Below, piece after piece: positions 1 through 8,652 of a stretch of 35,153 nucleotides of DNA. The stretch's first letter is position 1. Each line of letters starts with the position of its first letter. The translations under genes were made by a program, and so were the position numbers. The notes under the pieces are model-generated. The model was not told the origin of the DNA, searched no databases, and saw nothing but the letters and a program-made list of their open reading frames with translations. Source of the stretch: Phenylobacterium sp. (GTDB taxonomy: Bacteria; Pseudomonadota; Alphaproteobacteria; Caulobacterales; Caulobacteraceae). The stretch covers positions 1 through 35,153 of the forward strand of contig NZ_JAUYOJ010000175.1 of assembly GCF_030697925.1 (NCBI RefSeq). Reading direction: 5' to 3'.

Positions 1-1103
1 GGGTTGCCCATCGGGTCCGGGAAGCGGGCTTCCAGGCGCTTGCCCTTGGGGCTGTCCACGTGCGGGATGCGGATCGAGGCCGAGCGGTTGCGGGCCGAAT
101 AGGCCAGCTTCACCGGGGCTTCGTAGCCGGGCACCAGGCGCTTGTAGGAGTTGGTGGTCGAGTTCGAGAAGGCGTTGATCGCCTTGGCGTGCTTGATGAT
201 CCCGCCGATGTACCACAGGCACATCTGGGAGAGGCCGGCGTACTTGTCGCCCGCGAACAGCGGCTTGCCGTCGCCCCAGATCGACTGGTGGACGTGCATG
301 CCCGACCCGTTGTCGGCGAACATCGGCTTGGCCATGAAGGTCGCCGTCTTGCCGTAGGCCGCGGCCACGTTGTGGATCACGTACTTGTAAAGCTGCAGGC
401 GGTCGGCCATGACGATCATGGTGTCGAACTTCAGGCCGAGCTCGTGCTGGGCCGGCGCCACCTCGTGGTGGTGTTTTTCCGGCTTCATGCCCAGCTCGCC
501 CATGACCGCCAGCATCTCGCCGCGCAGGTCCTGCGCCGAGTCGACCGGGTTCACCGGGAAGTAGCCGCCCTTCGGGCCGGGCCGGTGGCCCATATTGCCT
601 TCCGGATAGCTCTTGCCGGTGTTCACCGGCAGCTCGCTGGCGTCATACGAGTAGCCGGTGTTGTGCGGGTCGGTGGACCACTTCACGTCGTCGAAGATGA
701 AGAACTCGGCTTCCGGGCCGAAGAACACCGTGTCGCCGATGCCCGAGGCCTTCACGAAGTTCAGCGCCGCCTTGGCGATGGAGCGCGGGTCACGGTCGTA
801 GGGGGTGCCGGTGTCCGGGTTCACCACGTCGCAGAACAGGCAGAGCGTGGTCTGCTGGTAGAAGGGGTCGATGATGGCGGTCGACAGGTCCGGCCGCAGC
901 TTCATGTCGCTTTCGTTGATCGCCTTCCAGCCGGCGATCGACGAACCGTCGAACATGGTGCCGTCGGTCAGGAAGTCCTCGTCGACCAGGTCGATGTCGA
1001 AGGTCACGTGCTGCATCTTCCCGCGGATGTCGGTGAAGCGCACGTCGACGTATTTCACGTCCTTCTCTTTGATCTGGTCCAGAATGTCCTTGGCGGTCGC
1101 CAT
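1..1103 (-). CDS. glnA: Glutamine synthetase, type I (C-terminus beyond window)
   Basis: The enzyme condenses ammonia with glutamate using ATP, the main ammonia-assimilation step, as a cytosolic dodecamer. The reverse strand reads 367 codons from an ATG at 1103, beginning [20 protein letters not shown], without a stop before the window edge. Seen in it are FDGSSIAGW (about residues 51-59), the metal-ligand segment [11 protein letters not shown] and NGSGMHVH, all hallmark glutamine synthetase motifs. The family is about 470 residues, so roughly the last 100 are missing, including the region with the adenylylated tyrosine; regulation by adenylylation therefore cannot be judged. It lies 37 bp downstream of glnB on the same strand, with an AAGGGG ribosome-binding site in the gap, so the two form the usual glnBA operon. 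Confidence 0.97.
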   Translation of the reverse strand, partial: MATAKDILDQIKEKDVKYVDVRFTDIRGKMQHVTFDIDLVDEDFLTDGTMFDGSSIAGWKAINESDMKLRPDLSTAIIDPFYQQTTLCLFCDVVNPDTGTPYDRDPRSIAKAALNFVKASGIGDTVFFGPEAEFFIFDDVKWSTDPHNTGYSYDASELPVNTGKSYPEGNMGHRPGPKGGYFPVNPVDSAQDLRGEMLAVMGELGMKPEKHHHEVAPAQHELGLKFDTMIVMADRLQLYKYVIHNVAAAYGKTATFMAKPMFADNGSGMHVHQSIWGDGKPLFAGDKYAGLSQMCLWYIGGIIKHAKAINAFSNSTTNSYKRLVPGYEAPVKLAYSARNRSASIRIPHVDSPKGKRLEARFPDPMGN

Positions 1104-1140
1104 TGCAGTATCCCCTTGAAGTAAGTCTCGATGATTTCGT

Positions 1141-1488
<348 letters not shown>

Positions 1489-1555
1489 TCACTCTCACAC
1501 ACACCGCCCCGGGGGCGGCCGGGGTTACGAGCATGCTCCTATGGCCGCCGACAAG

Positions 1556-1572
1556 GGCAAGCCCGGCTTGCC
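1556..1572. promoter_or_regulatory. Dyad in the glnB / thiolase divergent intergenic region
   Basis: GGCAAGC-CCG-GCTTGCC is a perfect 7-bp inverted repeat with a 3-bp centre, in the 235-bp region between the divergent glnB and thiolase-like genes. It lies about 77 bp upstream of the glnB start. It could be an operator or a short hairpin. It does not match the NtrC site consensus (TGCACY-N5-RGTGCA type) as I know it. GC-rich DNA yields such dyads by chance, so the call is tentative. Confidence 0.25.
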
Positions 1573-1714
1573 TGACGCTACGGCGGTTATGCCAAGATCA
1601 TTGCCTGAAAAATAGGCGACCGGCGCCCACAATTCGACCACGACCCAAATCGCCTTGTGAGCGGGTCCTGGGCGCCTAGGATCGCGACCAACCAAGCCCG
1701 GGAGGGGCTCGAAA

Positions 1715-3253
1715 ATGGACGACAGGACGCCGGTTCTCATCGGAGCAGGTCAATTCACCTATCGGGGCGAACCGGGCGAGTCGCCGTCTCCGACCGCTTT
1801 GCTGAAGATTGCGGCGGAACGCGCTGCCCAGGATGCGGAACTGACGCTCGAGGCCTTGGGGGGAATCGACACCCTGGCCGTGGTGGGCTTCACCATCGAC
1901 GCCCCGGGCGGCGCGCGCCTAGTCCCGCACTCGACCAATCCGCCGGCGACCCTGGCCAAGCGGCTGGGCGCGACGCCGCGTCACGTGACCTATTCCCATA
2001 TGGGCGGCAACAGCCCCCAGCAGATGATCAATATCGTCGCCGAGCGGATCGCCAAGGGGCAGACCGAGTTCGCCCTGGTGGTCGGCTGCGAGTTCCTGGG
2101 CTCGGCCACCAAGCGGCTGCAGCGCGGCCTGGGCTTCGACGACTGGGACGACGTCGAGGACGACCTGCCGGCCCCGGACCGGGTCGGCGATCCGCGCAAC
2201 GGCGTCACGCCCTATGAGGCCAAGCACGGCCTGGCGCGGCCCATCAACTGCTACCCGCTGTTCGAGAACGCCCTGCGCGCCCGCGACGGTCGCTCGATCC
2301 CCGACCACCAGAAGCGGTTGGGCGAACTGTTCGCGCCCTTCACACGGGTGGCGGCGAAGAACCCTGAGGCCTGGTTCCCGGTGGAGCGCTCGGCGGAGGA
2401 ACTCATCACCGTCACCGACCGCAACCGGATGGTCGGCTTTCCCTATCCGAAATACCTCAACGCCATCATGGAGGTGGACCAGTCGGCCGGAGTGATCGTC
2501 ACCAGCCTGGCCAAGGCCCGCCAGTTGGGCGTGGCCGAGGATCGCCTCGTCTACCTGCACGGGTGCGCCGACGCCTGCGATCTCTGGTATCCCACCGACC
2601 GGCAGGACTTCCATTCCAGTCCGGCCATGCGCCTGACCGGCAAGCGGGCGCTGGAGATGGCCGGGATCGGCCTCGACGACATCGGCCACATCGACCTCTA
2701 TTCCTGCTTCCCGGTGGCGGTGGAGATCGGCGCCGAAGAGTTGGGCCTGGCGCTCGACGATCCCCGCGGCCTGACGGTCACCGGCGGCCTGCCGTATATG
2801 GGCGGTCCGGGGAACAACTACGCCATGCACTCCATCGCCGTGATGATGCAGCGGCTGCGGGACGATCCGGGCGCCTACGGCCTGGTCACCGCCAATGGCT
2901 GGTACCTGACCAAGCAGTCGACGGGCGTCTATTCGACCCGACCGCTCAAGGGCGCCTTCGAGCGCCAGGATCCCAAGGTGATCCAGGACCAGATCGACGC
3001 CCTGCCGCACCCGGCTGTCATCGAACGACCGCAAGGCGCGGCTACGATCGAGACCTTCACCGTCGTCCACGGCCGCGAGGGCTATATGATGGGCATCGTG
3101 GTCGGCCGGGATTCCGAGGGCCGCCGCTTCGTCGCCAACACCCCGACCGACGCGGCGACGCTGTCCGGTCTGGAGGCGACCGAGGCGGTCGGGCGCAAGG
3201 GGACCGTCGGCCGCTCCGAGGACGACTCCCGTAACATTTTCATTCCGGATTGA
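1715..3253 (+). CDS. Thiolase-superfamily protein (acetyl-CoA acetyltransferase-like), probably without catalytic cysteine
   Basis: A 512-residue thiolase-fold protein. The ATG at 1715 is preceded by GGAGGGG at 1701-1707, a good ribosome-binding site. The N-terminus MDDRTPVLIGAGQFTYRGE resembles the first strand of thiolases and SCP-x-like proteins. Where a classical thiolase has its nucleophile in a CASG-type motif, this protein has MGGNSPQQ (about residues 96-103) with no cysteine. The region equivalent to the C-terminal active-site glycine loop reads GGLPYMGGPGNNYAMHS. The C-terminal 80 or so residues (GREGYMMGIVVGRDSEGRRF) look like the extra small beta domain found in this subgroup. Such proteins are often annotated acetyl-CoA acetyltransferase; the missing cysteine suggests it is not a standard thiolase. 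The next gene starts 4 bp after its stop, so it is probably first in an operon. Confidence 0.8.
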   Translation: MDDRTPVLIGAGQFTYRGEPGESPSPTALLKIAAERAAQDAELTLEALGGIDTLAVVGFTIDAPGGARLVPHSTNPPATLAKRLGATPRHVTYSHMGGNSPQQMINIVAERIAKGQTEFALVVGCEFLGSATKRLQRGLGFDDWDDVEDDLPAPDRVGDPRNGVTPYEAKHGLARPINCYPLFENALRARDGRSIPDHQKRLGELFAPFTRVAAKNPEAWFPVERSAEELITVTDRNRMVGFPYPKYLNAIMEVDQSAGVIVTSLAKARQLGVAEDRLVYLHGCADACDLWYPTDRQDFHSSPAMRLTGKRALEMAGIGLDDIGHIDLYSCFPVAVEIGAEELGLALDDPRGLTVTGGLPYMGGPGNNYAMHSIAVMMQRLRDDPGAYGLVTANGWYLTKQSTGVYSTRPLKGAFERQDPKVIQDQIDALPHPAVIERPQGAATIETFTVVHGREGYMMGIVVGRDSEGRRFVANTPTDAATLSGLEATEAVGRKGTVGRSEDDSRNIFIPD

Positions 3254-3257
3254 TTTG

Positions 3258-3827
3258 ATGTCGCGACTTTATCTAATCCGCCACGGCAAGCCCGCCTCCA
3301 CCTGGGGCGAGGCCGACGAAGACCCGGGGCTGGACGAAGCGGGGAGGGCGCAGGCGGAAACCGCTCGCGACTTTCTCCTGTCCCTACCGCCGGCCGACCG
3401 GCCCAAGCGGGTGGTGTCCTCGCCACTGCGCCGCTGCCGGGAGACGGCGCACCCCACCGCAGAGGCGCTCGGCGTCGAGGTGGAGATCGATCCTTCGGTG
3501 GGCGAGATTCCGACCCCCAAGGCGCTGTCGGCGGCCGAGCGGCCGGCCTGGCTGCGCGGCGTGTTCCAGGGCAGGTGGAAGGACGTCCAGGGCGATCTCG
3601 ACTACGACGCCTGGCGCCGCGAGATCGTCGCCTCCCTGCATGCGCGGGGGGATACGGCGGTATTCTCGCACTATGTCGCGATCAATGCGGTCATGTCGCA
3701 GCTCGAGGACGACGAGCGCGTCCTGGTCTTTCGGCCCGACCACGCCTCGATCTCCACCCTGGAAACCGACGGGTCGAGCTTGACCCTGGTGGCCAAGGGG
3801 CGCGAAGCCTCCACCGGGGTTCTCTAA
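3258..3827 (+). CDS. Histidine phosphatase family protein (phosphoglycerate mutase-like)
   Basis: A 189-residue cytosolic phosphatase of the phosphoglycerate mutase-like superfamily. The N-terminus MSRLYLIRHGKP holds the RHG motif with the nucleophilic His9. The second catalytic histidine is in TAVFSHYVAINAV, and an acidic segment GEIPTP lies between. An in-frame TTG at 3255 exists, but the ATG at 3258 gives the standard N-terminus. The substrate cannot be deduced; members act on sugar phosphates, nucleotides or phosphoproteins. It sits 4 bp after the thiolase-like gene and 18 bp before the NAD(P)H-hydrate repair gene, so all three are likely cotranscribed. Confidence 0.85.
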   Translation: MSRLYLIRHGKPASTWGEADEDPGLDEAGRAQAETARDFLLSLPPADRPKRVVSSPLRRCRETAHPTAEALGVEVEIDPSVGEIPTPKALSAAERPAWLRGVFQGRWKDVQGDLDYDAWRREIVASLHARGDTAVFSHYVAINAVMSQLEDDERVLVFRPDHASISTLETDGSSLTLVAKGREASTGVL

Positions 3828-3845
3828 CAGTCTTCCGGGAGATCG

Positions 3846-5294
3846 GTGTTGGCGGCGCGCAAGATCCATACGGTGGCCGAGATCGCCGCCGCCGACCGCG
3901 CGGCCATCGCGGCTGGAACGCCGGGCCAGGAGCTGATGGAGCGGGCGGGCGCGGCGGTCGCTGACGCCATCGTCGAACGCTTTTCCCTGCGGCCGGTCGC
4001 CGTCCTCTGCGGGCCGGGTAACAACGGCGGCGACGGCTATGTGATCGCGCGCCTGCTGAAGGAGCGCGGTTGGCCGGTGGAGCTGCGCGCCCTGGCCCCG
4101 CCCGAAACCTCCGACGCCAAGGCCGCGGCGGCGCGGTGGGAGGGCCCCACCGTGCCATTCGACGCGCCGCTCGGGGCCCGGCTGTTCGTCGACGCCCTGT
4201 TCGGCGCCGGCCTGTCGCGTCCGATGAACGGCGATGCGGCGGCCATGGCCTCGCGCCTGGCCGATCGGCCCGACAGCGTCGTGGCCGTCGATATCCCCAG
4301 CGGGGTGCCGGGCGATACGGGCCAACCGCGAGGGGCGGCGGTCTGCGCCGGCCTGACCGTGACCTTCCACGCCAAGAAGCTCGCCCATGTTCTGGAGCCC
4401 GGCCACAGCCTGTGCGGTGAAGTGATCGTCGCCGACATTGGACTGGCCGAGATGGCCGGCGATCTGGTCGAGAACGGCCCGGAGCTCTGGCTGCCGGCGT
4501 TTCCCTGGCCGGGACCGGGCTCGCACAAGCACGCTCGCGGGCGGCTGGTGGTGGTCTCCGGCGAGGCCTGGAGCACGGGTGCGGCGCGACTGGCGGCGCG
4601 CGCCGGCCTGCGGATCGGGGCGGGGCTGGTGACCCTGCTGTCGCCGTCCGAGGCCGTGGCGGTCAACGCCGCGCATCTGGAAGCGGTGATGCTGCGCCCC
4701 TTCGACACCGAGGCCGAGCTGGAGCAACTGGCCGCCGATGTGGACGCCGCGATCATCGGACCGGCCGCGGGGGTCAGCGAAGCCACCCTGATGAACGTTC
4801 TGGCCCTGGCGCGCACCGGCGCGGCCCTGATCCTCGACGCCGACGCCATCACCGTCTTCCGCGACGATCCCGAGGAACTGTTCTCGGTGCTGGATGTGGA
4901 CGATGTGCTCACCCCCCATCCCGGGGAGTTCGAGCGCCTGTTCCCGGGCCTGTTGCGGGACGCTCCCGAGCGGATCACGGCCGCCCGGCGCGCTGCGGCG
5001 CGGGCCGACGCCATCGTCCTGCTGAAGGGACCCGACACTGTAATCGCCGCCCCCGACGGCCGGGTGGCGGTGAACACCAACGGCTCGCCGTGGCTGGCCA
5101 CCGCCGGGTCGGGGGACGTACTGGCTGGGCTGATCGGCGGGCTGATCGCCCAGGGCATGGGCAGCTTCGAAGCCGCCTGCGCGGGCGCCTGGATCCACGC
5201 CGAGGCCGCCGACACCCATGGACCGGGCCTGATCGCCGAGGACCTTCCGGGCCTGACCCCCGCGGTGCTGCGCAGGCTGTACGACGCCCGCTGA
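3846..5294 (+). CDS. nnrD: Bifunctional NAD(P)H-hydrate epimerase / ADP-dependent NAD(P)H-hydrate dehydratase
   Basis: This enzyme repairs hydrated NADH and NADPH: the N-terminal domain epimerises R-NAD(P)HX and the C-terminal domain dehydrates S-NAD(P)HX with ADP. The 482 residues contain both. The epimerase half (about 1-210) has ELMERAGAAVADAI and the nucleotide loop CGPGNNGGDGYV. The dehydratase half (about 220-482) has LTPHPGEFERLF, LLKGPDTVIAAPDG and the ribokinase-like TAGSGDVLAGLIGGL. The fused architecture is the common bacterial one (E. coli YjeF/Nnr). The start is GTG at 3846 or TTG at 3849; GGGAG at 3837-3841 is spaced better from the TTG (7 nt), so the start is uncertain by one codon. 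Confidence 0.93.
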   Translation: MLAARKIHTVAEIAAADRAAIAAGTPGQELMERAGAAVADAIVERFSLRPVAVLCGPGNNGGDGYVIARLLKERGWPVELRALAPPETSDAKAAAARWEGPTVPFDAPLGARLFVDALFGAGLSRPMNGDAAAMASRLADRPDSVVAVDIPSGVPGDTGQPRGAAVCAGLTVTFHAKKLAHVLEPGHSLCGEVIVADIGLAEMAGDLVENGPELWLPAFPWPGPGSHKHARGRLVVVSGEAWSTGAARLAARAGLRIGAGLVTLLSPSEAVAVNAAHLEAVMLRPFDTEAELEQLAADVDAAIIGPAAGVSEATLMNVLALARTGAALILDADAITVFRDDPEELFSVLDVDDVLTPHPGEFERLFPGLLRDAPERITAARRAAARADAIVLLKGPDTVIAAPDGRVAVNTNGSPWLATAGSGDVLAGLIGGLIAQGMGSFEAACAGAWIHAEAADTHGPGLIAEDLPGLTPAVLRRLYDAR

Positions 5295-5351
5295 GCTTGT
5301 CTCCTCGGGATATGGCCAAGCTCGGCGGCCCGTGATACCTCCCGCGGCGAC

Positions 5352-5453
5352 ATGATCTCGAACCTCCAACGCGCAGCAGCCCTCGAGGCTATGGGCCGTC
5401 CGGTAATCGCCGGACGGATCGCCATGCGTGTGCGGGAGGGCGCCGAGGTCTAA
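5352..5453 (+). CDS. Possible 33-residue small protein, unidentified
   Basis: An ATG at 5352 opens a 33-codon frame ending TAA at 5453, beginning MISNLQRAAALEAMGRPVIA and ending in an arginine-rich stretch (RIAMRVREGAEV). There is no clear ribosome-binding site and I recognise no family. It occupies the gap between the nnrD stop (5294) and the terminator at 5483-5510. It may be a chance frame, a remnant of a longer gene, or part of a transcribed 3' region. In GC-rich DNA a frame this short has little weight. Confidence 0.2.
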   Translation: MISNLQRAAALEAMGRPVIAGRIAMRVREGAEV

Positions 5454-5482
5454 GGGTTCGTTTTCGGACCTGACGATTTCCC

Positions 5483-5510
5483 AAACCCCTTCCGGCGACG
5501 GAAGGGGTTT
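5483..5510 (+). terminator. Hairpin terminator after the nnrD operon
   Basis: AAACCCCTTCC and GGAAGGGGTTT form a perfect 11-bp stem around the 6-nt loop GGCGAC. The 3' side ends in TTTCG, so the U-tract is short, but the stem is very stable and the A-rich left arm would allow function on either strand. It separates the thiolase-phosphatase-nnrD group from the LysE-family gene. Confidence 0.75.
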
Positions 5511-5561
5511 CGATTCCAGCTCCTCTTCCGCGACGCCGGCCCCTTGGCAAGGAGCCTCCCC

Positions 5562-6179
5562 ATGACGTCCCTGACCCCAGAATTGATCGCGGCGTTGGCG
5601 CTGTTCGCGTTCGTCTCCTCGATCACACCTGGCCCCAACAACACGATGCTGATGGCCTCGGGCGCCAATTTCGGGTTCCGCGCCACGCGACCGCACGCCC
5701 TGGGCGTCTCGCTGGGATTTTTCGTCCTGGTGGTGTCGGTGGGCCTCGGACTCGGCGGCCTGTTCGCGGCCTATCCGGTGCTGCACGACATCCTGGCGGT
5801 GGCCGGCGGCGGCTATCTGCTATGGCTGGCCTGGAAGATCGCCACCTCCAAGGGCATGGGGATGGGGAAGGCGGGCGCCGCGCCGCAGACCTTCTTGCAG
5901 GCCGCCGCGTTTCAATGGGTCAATCCCAAGGCCTGGGCCATGGCGCTGGGGGCGGTGACCGCCTACGCGCCGCGCGAGCACTACGTGGTCAATATCCTGA
6001 TCGTCTCGGCGGTCTTCACGGCCATCAACCTGCCTTGCGTCAGCGTCTGGACCGGATTCGGCGTGGGGCTGCGGCGCTTCCTCGACCGGCCGGCCGTGCT
6101 GCGCGCCTTCAACCTCACGATGGCCCTGCTGCTGGTGGCCTCGCTGATCCCGCTCGCCCTGGAGCTGATCGGAGCCTAG
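5562..6179 (+). CDS. LysE/RhtB-family amino-acid exporter
   Basis: A 205-residue inner-membrane protein. The ATG at 5562 has AAGGAG at 5549-5554 with ideal spacing; an upstream TTG at 5544 would place the start before that site and was not used. The N-terminal signature SSITPGPNNTMLMASGANFG belongs to the LysE/RhtB translocator family. About five to six hydrophobic segments follow, with the characteristic FQWVNPKAWAMALGAV motif in the middle. The family exports amino acids or derivatives (lysine, homoserine, threonine, cysteine metabolites); the substrate here is unknown. It stands alone between a terminator and tRNA-Leu. Confidence 0.88.
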   Translation: MTSLTPELIAALALFAFVSSITPGPNNTMLMASGANFGFRATRPHALGVSLGFFVLVVSVGLGLGGLFAAYPVLHDILAVAGGGYLLWLAWKIATSKGMGMGKAGAAPQTFLQAAAFQWVNPKAWAMALGAVTAYAPREHYVVNILIVSAVFTAINLPCVSVWTGFGVGLRRFLDRPAVLRAFNLTMALLLVASLIPLALELIGA

Positions 6180-6203
6180 GCCCGGAGCCTGAGATTGAGG
6201 AGA

Positions 6204-6288
6204 TGGTGCGGGCGAGAGGACTCGAACCTCCACGCCTTGCGGCGCTGGAACCTAAATCCAGTGCGTCTACCAATTCCGCCACACCCGC
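6204..6288 (-). tRNA. tRNA-Leu (anticodon UAG)
   Basis: The reverse strand gives an acceptor stem GCGGGTG paired with CGCCCGC (one G-U), a D-loop GGTAGAC, anticodon loop TTTAGGT between CTGGA and TCCAG (anticodon TAG), a leucine-type long variable arm, and GGTTCGAGTCC in the T-arm. A 3' CCA is encoded at 6206-6204. The long variable arm confirms class II (Leu). Confidence 0.97.
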
Positions 6289-6299
6289 GTTCCAGGCGC

Positions 6300-6329
6300 C
6301 GGATAAGCATTTGCCGGCCGGAATGGCAA
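6300..6329 (-). promoter_or_regulatory. Candidate promoter for tRNA-Leu
   Basis: On the reverse strand TTGCCA (6329-6324) is followed after 18 bp by TATCCG (6305-6300), about 12 bp before the tRNA 5' end. The -35 matches the consensus at 5 of 6 positions; the -10 is weaker. Confidence 0.4.
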
Positions 6330-6374
6330 GGCGGACCGGCCGTTGGCCGGTCGGCGCTCCGCCCGTCTTTGGAC

Positions 6375-6403
6375 TTGGAGGCGCAGGGCTCCCATGACAT
6401 AAG
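6375..6403 (+). promoter_or_regulatory. Candidate promoter for tig
   Basis: TTGGAG (6375-6380), 17 bp, then CATAAG (6398-6403), about 100 bp before the tig ATG. Each hexamer matches the sigma-70 consensus only partly. A 9-bp hairpin (TCGCCGCCG/CGGCGGCGA, 6413-6436) follows in the presumed 5' leader. Confidence 0.3.
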
Positions 6404-6501
6404 AGCGCCCGCTCGCCGCCGCTTGTTCGGCGGCGATTGTCCTTTCATCTCAGGGCGGATCTGACGGCGCGCGCGACGCGCCTCACTCCGGAAGTTCAAG
6501 A

Positions 6502-7866
6502 ATGTCGATGCAGATCGTTGAAAAGTCCGGCGAAGGCCTGAGCAAGGTTTTTGGCGTGACCGTGCCCGTGGCGGACCTCAATGAGCGCCTGGAGGCGCGG
6601 ATCACCGAGATCACACCCACGCTCAACATCAAGGGCTTCCGCCCGGGCAAGGTGCCGGCCGCCCACGTGCGCCGCCTGCACGGCAAGGCCCTGATGGCCG
6701 AGGTGGTCCAACAGGCCATCAACGAGTCCAGCCAGAAGGTGCTGACCGACAATAACCTGCGTCCCGCGGGCGAGCCGGACCTGAAGCCGGAAGGCGACTT
6801 CGAGAAGGTCATCGAGGGCTCGGCCGACCTGGCCTATGAGCTGGCCATCGAGGTGATGCCGGAGTTCGAGCCCACCGACCTCACCAAGATCTCCCTGAAG
6901 CGTCCGGTCTATGAGCCGACTGAGAAGGAAGTGGACGAGGCCGTCGACGAGCTGGCCAAGCAGAACCGCACCTATGAGCCGCGCACCGGCAAGTCGGTGA
7001 AGGCCAAGAAGGACGACCAGGTCGTCATCGACTTCATCGGCCGCATCGACGGCGTGGCCTTCGAGGGCGGCACGGGTTCGGACACCGACCTGGTGCTGGG
7101 ATCGGGCAGCTTCATCCCCGGCTTCGAGGACCAGCTGATCGGCTCCAAGGCCGGCGACGTGGTCACCGTGAAGGTGCCGTTCCCGGCCGACTACCAGGCC
7201 GCCCAACTGGCCGGCAAGGACGCCGAGTTCGAGACCACCGTGAAGGAGGTCAAGGCTCCAGTCGACGCCAAGGCCGATGACGCCATGGCCGAGCGCCTAG
7301 GCGTCGAGAGCCTGGAAAAGCTCAAGGAATTGCTGAAGACCAACCTCGAGAGCCAGTACGCCGGCGCCTCGCGCTTCAAGCTGAAGCGCGCCCTGCTGGA
7401 CATCCTGGACGAGAAGCACGACTTCCCGCTGCCGCCGAAGATGGTCGAGGCCGAGTTCGCCTCCATCTGGCAACAGGTGCAGCAGGATAAGGAACGTGGC
7501 GGCCTGCCGCCCGAAGACGCCGAGAAGACCGACGACCAGCTGCAGGGCGAGTACCGCAAGATCGCCGAGCGCCGGGTCCGCCTCGGACTGGTCCTGGCCG
7601 AGATCGGCCGGACCAACAATGTCCAGGTGACCAACGAAGAAATGCAAAACGCCGCCGTCCAGGAGGCCCGCCGCTACGGGGCCCAGGCGCAGCAGATTTT
7701 CGACATGTTCATGAAGGACCAGAACTTCCAGGCCCAGCTCCGCGCCCCGATCTTCGAGGACAAGGTCGTCGACCTGATCGTCGGCCAGGCCAAGGTGAAG
7801 GACCAGAAGGTCTCGAAGGAGGAGCTGCTGAAGGAAGACGACATGCCCGAGGGGTATGGCGCCTAA
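6502..7866 (+). CDS. tig: Trigger factor, ribosome-associated chaperone and prolyl isomerase
   Basis: Trigger factor binds ribosomal protein L23 at the exit tunnel and helps nascent chains fold. The 454 residues match the family. The N-terminal domain (about 1-115) carries the ribosome-docking signature GFRPGKVP at residues 45-52. An FKBP-type prolyl isomerase domain follows (about 165-250, including [20 protein letters not shown]). The C-terminal helical arms end in a charged tail. The ATG at 6502 has GGAAG at 6490-6494; an alternative ATG at 6508 would begin [10 protein letters not shown]. The order tig-clpP-clpX-lon is conserved in many bacteria. A strong terminator directly after it separates its transcription from clpP. 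Confidence 0.97.
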   Translation: MSMQIVEKSGEGLSKVFGVTVPVADLNERLEARITEITPTLNIKGFRPGKVPAAHVRRLHGKALMAEVVQQAINESSQKVLTDNNLRPAGEPDLKPEGDFEKVIEGSADLAYELAIEVMPEFEPTDLTKISLKRPVYEPTEKEVDEAVDELAKQNRTYEPRTGKSVKAKKDDQVVIDFIGRIDGVAFEGGTGSDTDLVLGSGSFIPGFEDQLIGSKAGDVVTVKVPFPADYQAAQLAGKDAEFETTVKEVKAPVDAKADDAMAERLGVESLEKLKELLKTNLESQYAGASRFKLKRALLDILDEKHDFPLPPKMVEAEFASIWQQVQQDKERGGLPPEDAEKTDDQLQGEYRKIAERRVRLGLVLAEIGRTNNVQVTNEEMQNAAVQEARRYGAQAQQIFDMFMKDQNFQAQLRAPIFEDKVVDLIVGQAKVKDQKVSKEELLKEDDMPEGYGA

Positions 7867-7895
7867 CACCGCCTCAGCCGGCTTTCCGCCCGATC

Positions 7896-7925
7896 AAATC
7901 CCTCCCCGGACCGGGGAGGGATTTT
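7896..7925 (+). terminator. Rho-independent terminator after tig
   Basis: AAATCCCTCCCC pairs perfectly with GGGGAGGGATTT around a GGACC loop, and the 3' arm runs into TTTTC. It is 29 bp after the tig stop. The A-rich 5' arm makes it potentially bidirectional. Confidence 0.88.
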
Positions 7926-7945
7926 CTTTAGGACTATTGGTCACC

Positions 7946-7974
7946 TTGCAACGGCCCCTCCGCCACGCGATATC
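7946..7974 (+). promoter_or_regulatory. Candidate promoter for clpP
   Basis: TTGCAA (7946-7951), 17 bp, GATATC (7969-7974), 57 bp before the clpP ATG and just after the tig terminator. The -35 is preceded by CC, giving CCTTGCAA, which also resembles the CTTG core of heat-shock (sigma-32) promoters; the -10 does not decide between the two. Confidence 0.35.
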
Positions 7975-8030
7975 GGAGGGGAACGCGGCCCTGCCCGCAG
8001 AGTCGCATCATTCGAGAGAGGCTTCCTTTT

Positions 8031-8645
8031 ATGCGTGACCCGCAAATCACCGCGCTGAATCTCGTTCCGATGGTGGTGGAGCAGACCAGCCGCGGCGAGC
8101 GCGCTTTCGACATCTTTTCCCGCCTCCTGAAGGAGCGGGTGATCTTCCTGAACGGTCCGGTCGAGGACGGCATGTCGGCGCTGATCTGCGCCCAGCTCCT
8201 GTACCTCGAGGCTGAGAACCCGAAGAAGGAGATCCAGATGTACATCAACTCCCCCGGGGGCGTGGTGACGTCTGGCCTCGCGATCTACGACACCATGCAA
8301 TACATCAAGTCGCCGGTGGTGACCCTGTGCATGGGCATGGCCGCCTCGATGGGTTCGTTCCTGCTGATGGCCGGCGCCAAGGATCACCGGATCAGCCTGC
8401 CCAACGCCCGGATCATGGTGCACCAGCCCTCCGGCGGCTATTCCGGCAAGGCCTCGGATATCGAGCGCCACGCCGAGGACATCATCAAGACCAAGCGCCG
8501 GCTGAACGAAATCTACGCCAAGCACACCGGCCGGACCTTTGAGGAGGTCGAGGAGAAGCTCGATCGCGACACCTTCATGACCGCCGAGGAGGCCAAGGAG
8601 TGGGGCCTCGTCGACCACGTCTACGAGACCCGCGCCGACGACTGA
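8031..8645 (+). CDS. clpP: ATP-dependent Clp protease proteolytic subunit
   Basis: ClpP forms the tetradecameric serine-protease barrel fed by ClpX or ClpA. The 204 residues hold the complete catalytic triad: Ser106 in GMAASMGSF, His131 in [13 protein letters not shown] and Asp180 in DRDTFM, each nine residues beyond its E. coli equivalent. The ATG at 8031 has a GAGAGAGG ribosome-binding site about 8 nt upstream. In Caulobacter ClpXP destroys cell-cycle regulators such as CtrA. Here clpP and clpX are not adjacent: one plus-strand gene and a three-gene minus-strand operon lie between them. Confidence 0.98.
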   Translation: MRDPQITALNLVPMVVEQTSRGERAFDIFSRLLKERVIFLNGPVEDGMSALICAQLLYLEAENPKKEIQMYINSPGGVVTSGLAIYDTMQYIKSPVVTLCMGMAASMGSFLLMAGAKDHRISLPNARIMVHQPSGGYSGKASDIERHAEDIIKTKRRLNEIYAKHTGRTFEEVEEKLDRDTFMTAEEAKEWGLVDHVYETRADD

Positions 8646-8652
8646 TCCGGCC

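Noticed and set aside
3255..3257. TTG start for the histidine phosphatase
   Set aside because: The next codon is ATG, which gives the standard N-terminus just before the RHG motif.
3384..5786. 800-codon open frame on the minus strand opposite the phosphatase and nnrD genes
   Set aside because: Its product is a low-complexity Arg/Gly/His/Gln-rich sequence without recognisable motifs; it is the usual GC-rich antisense shadow of two clear genes.
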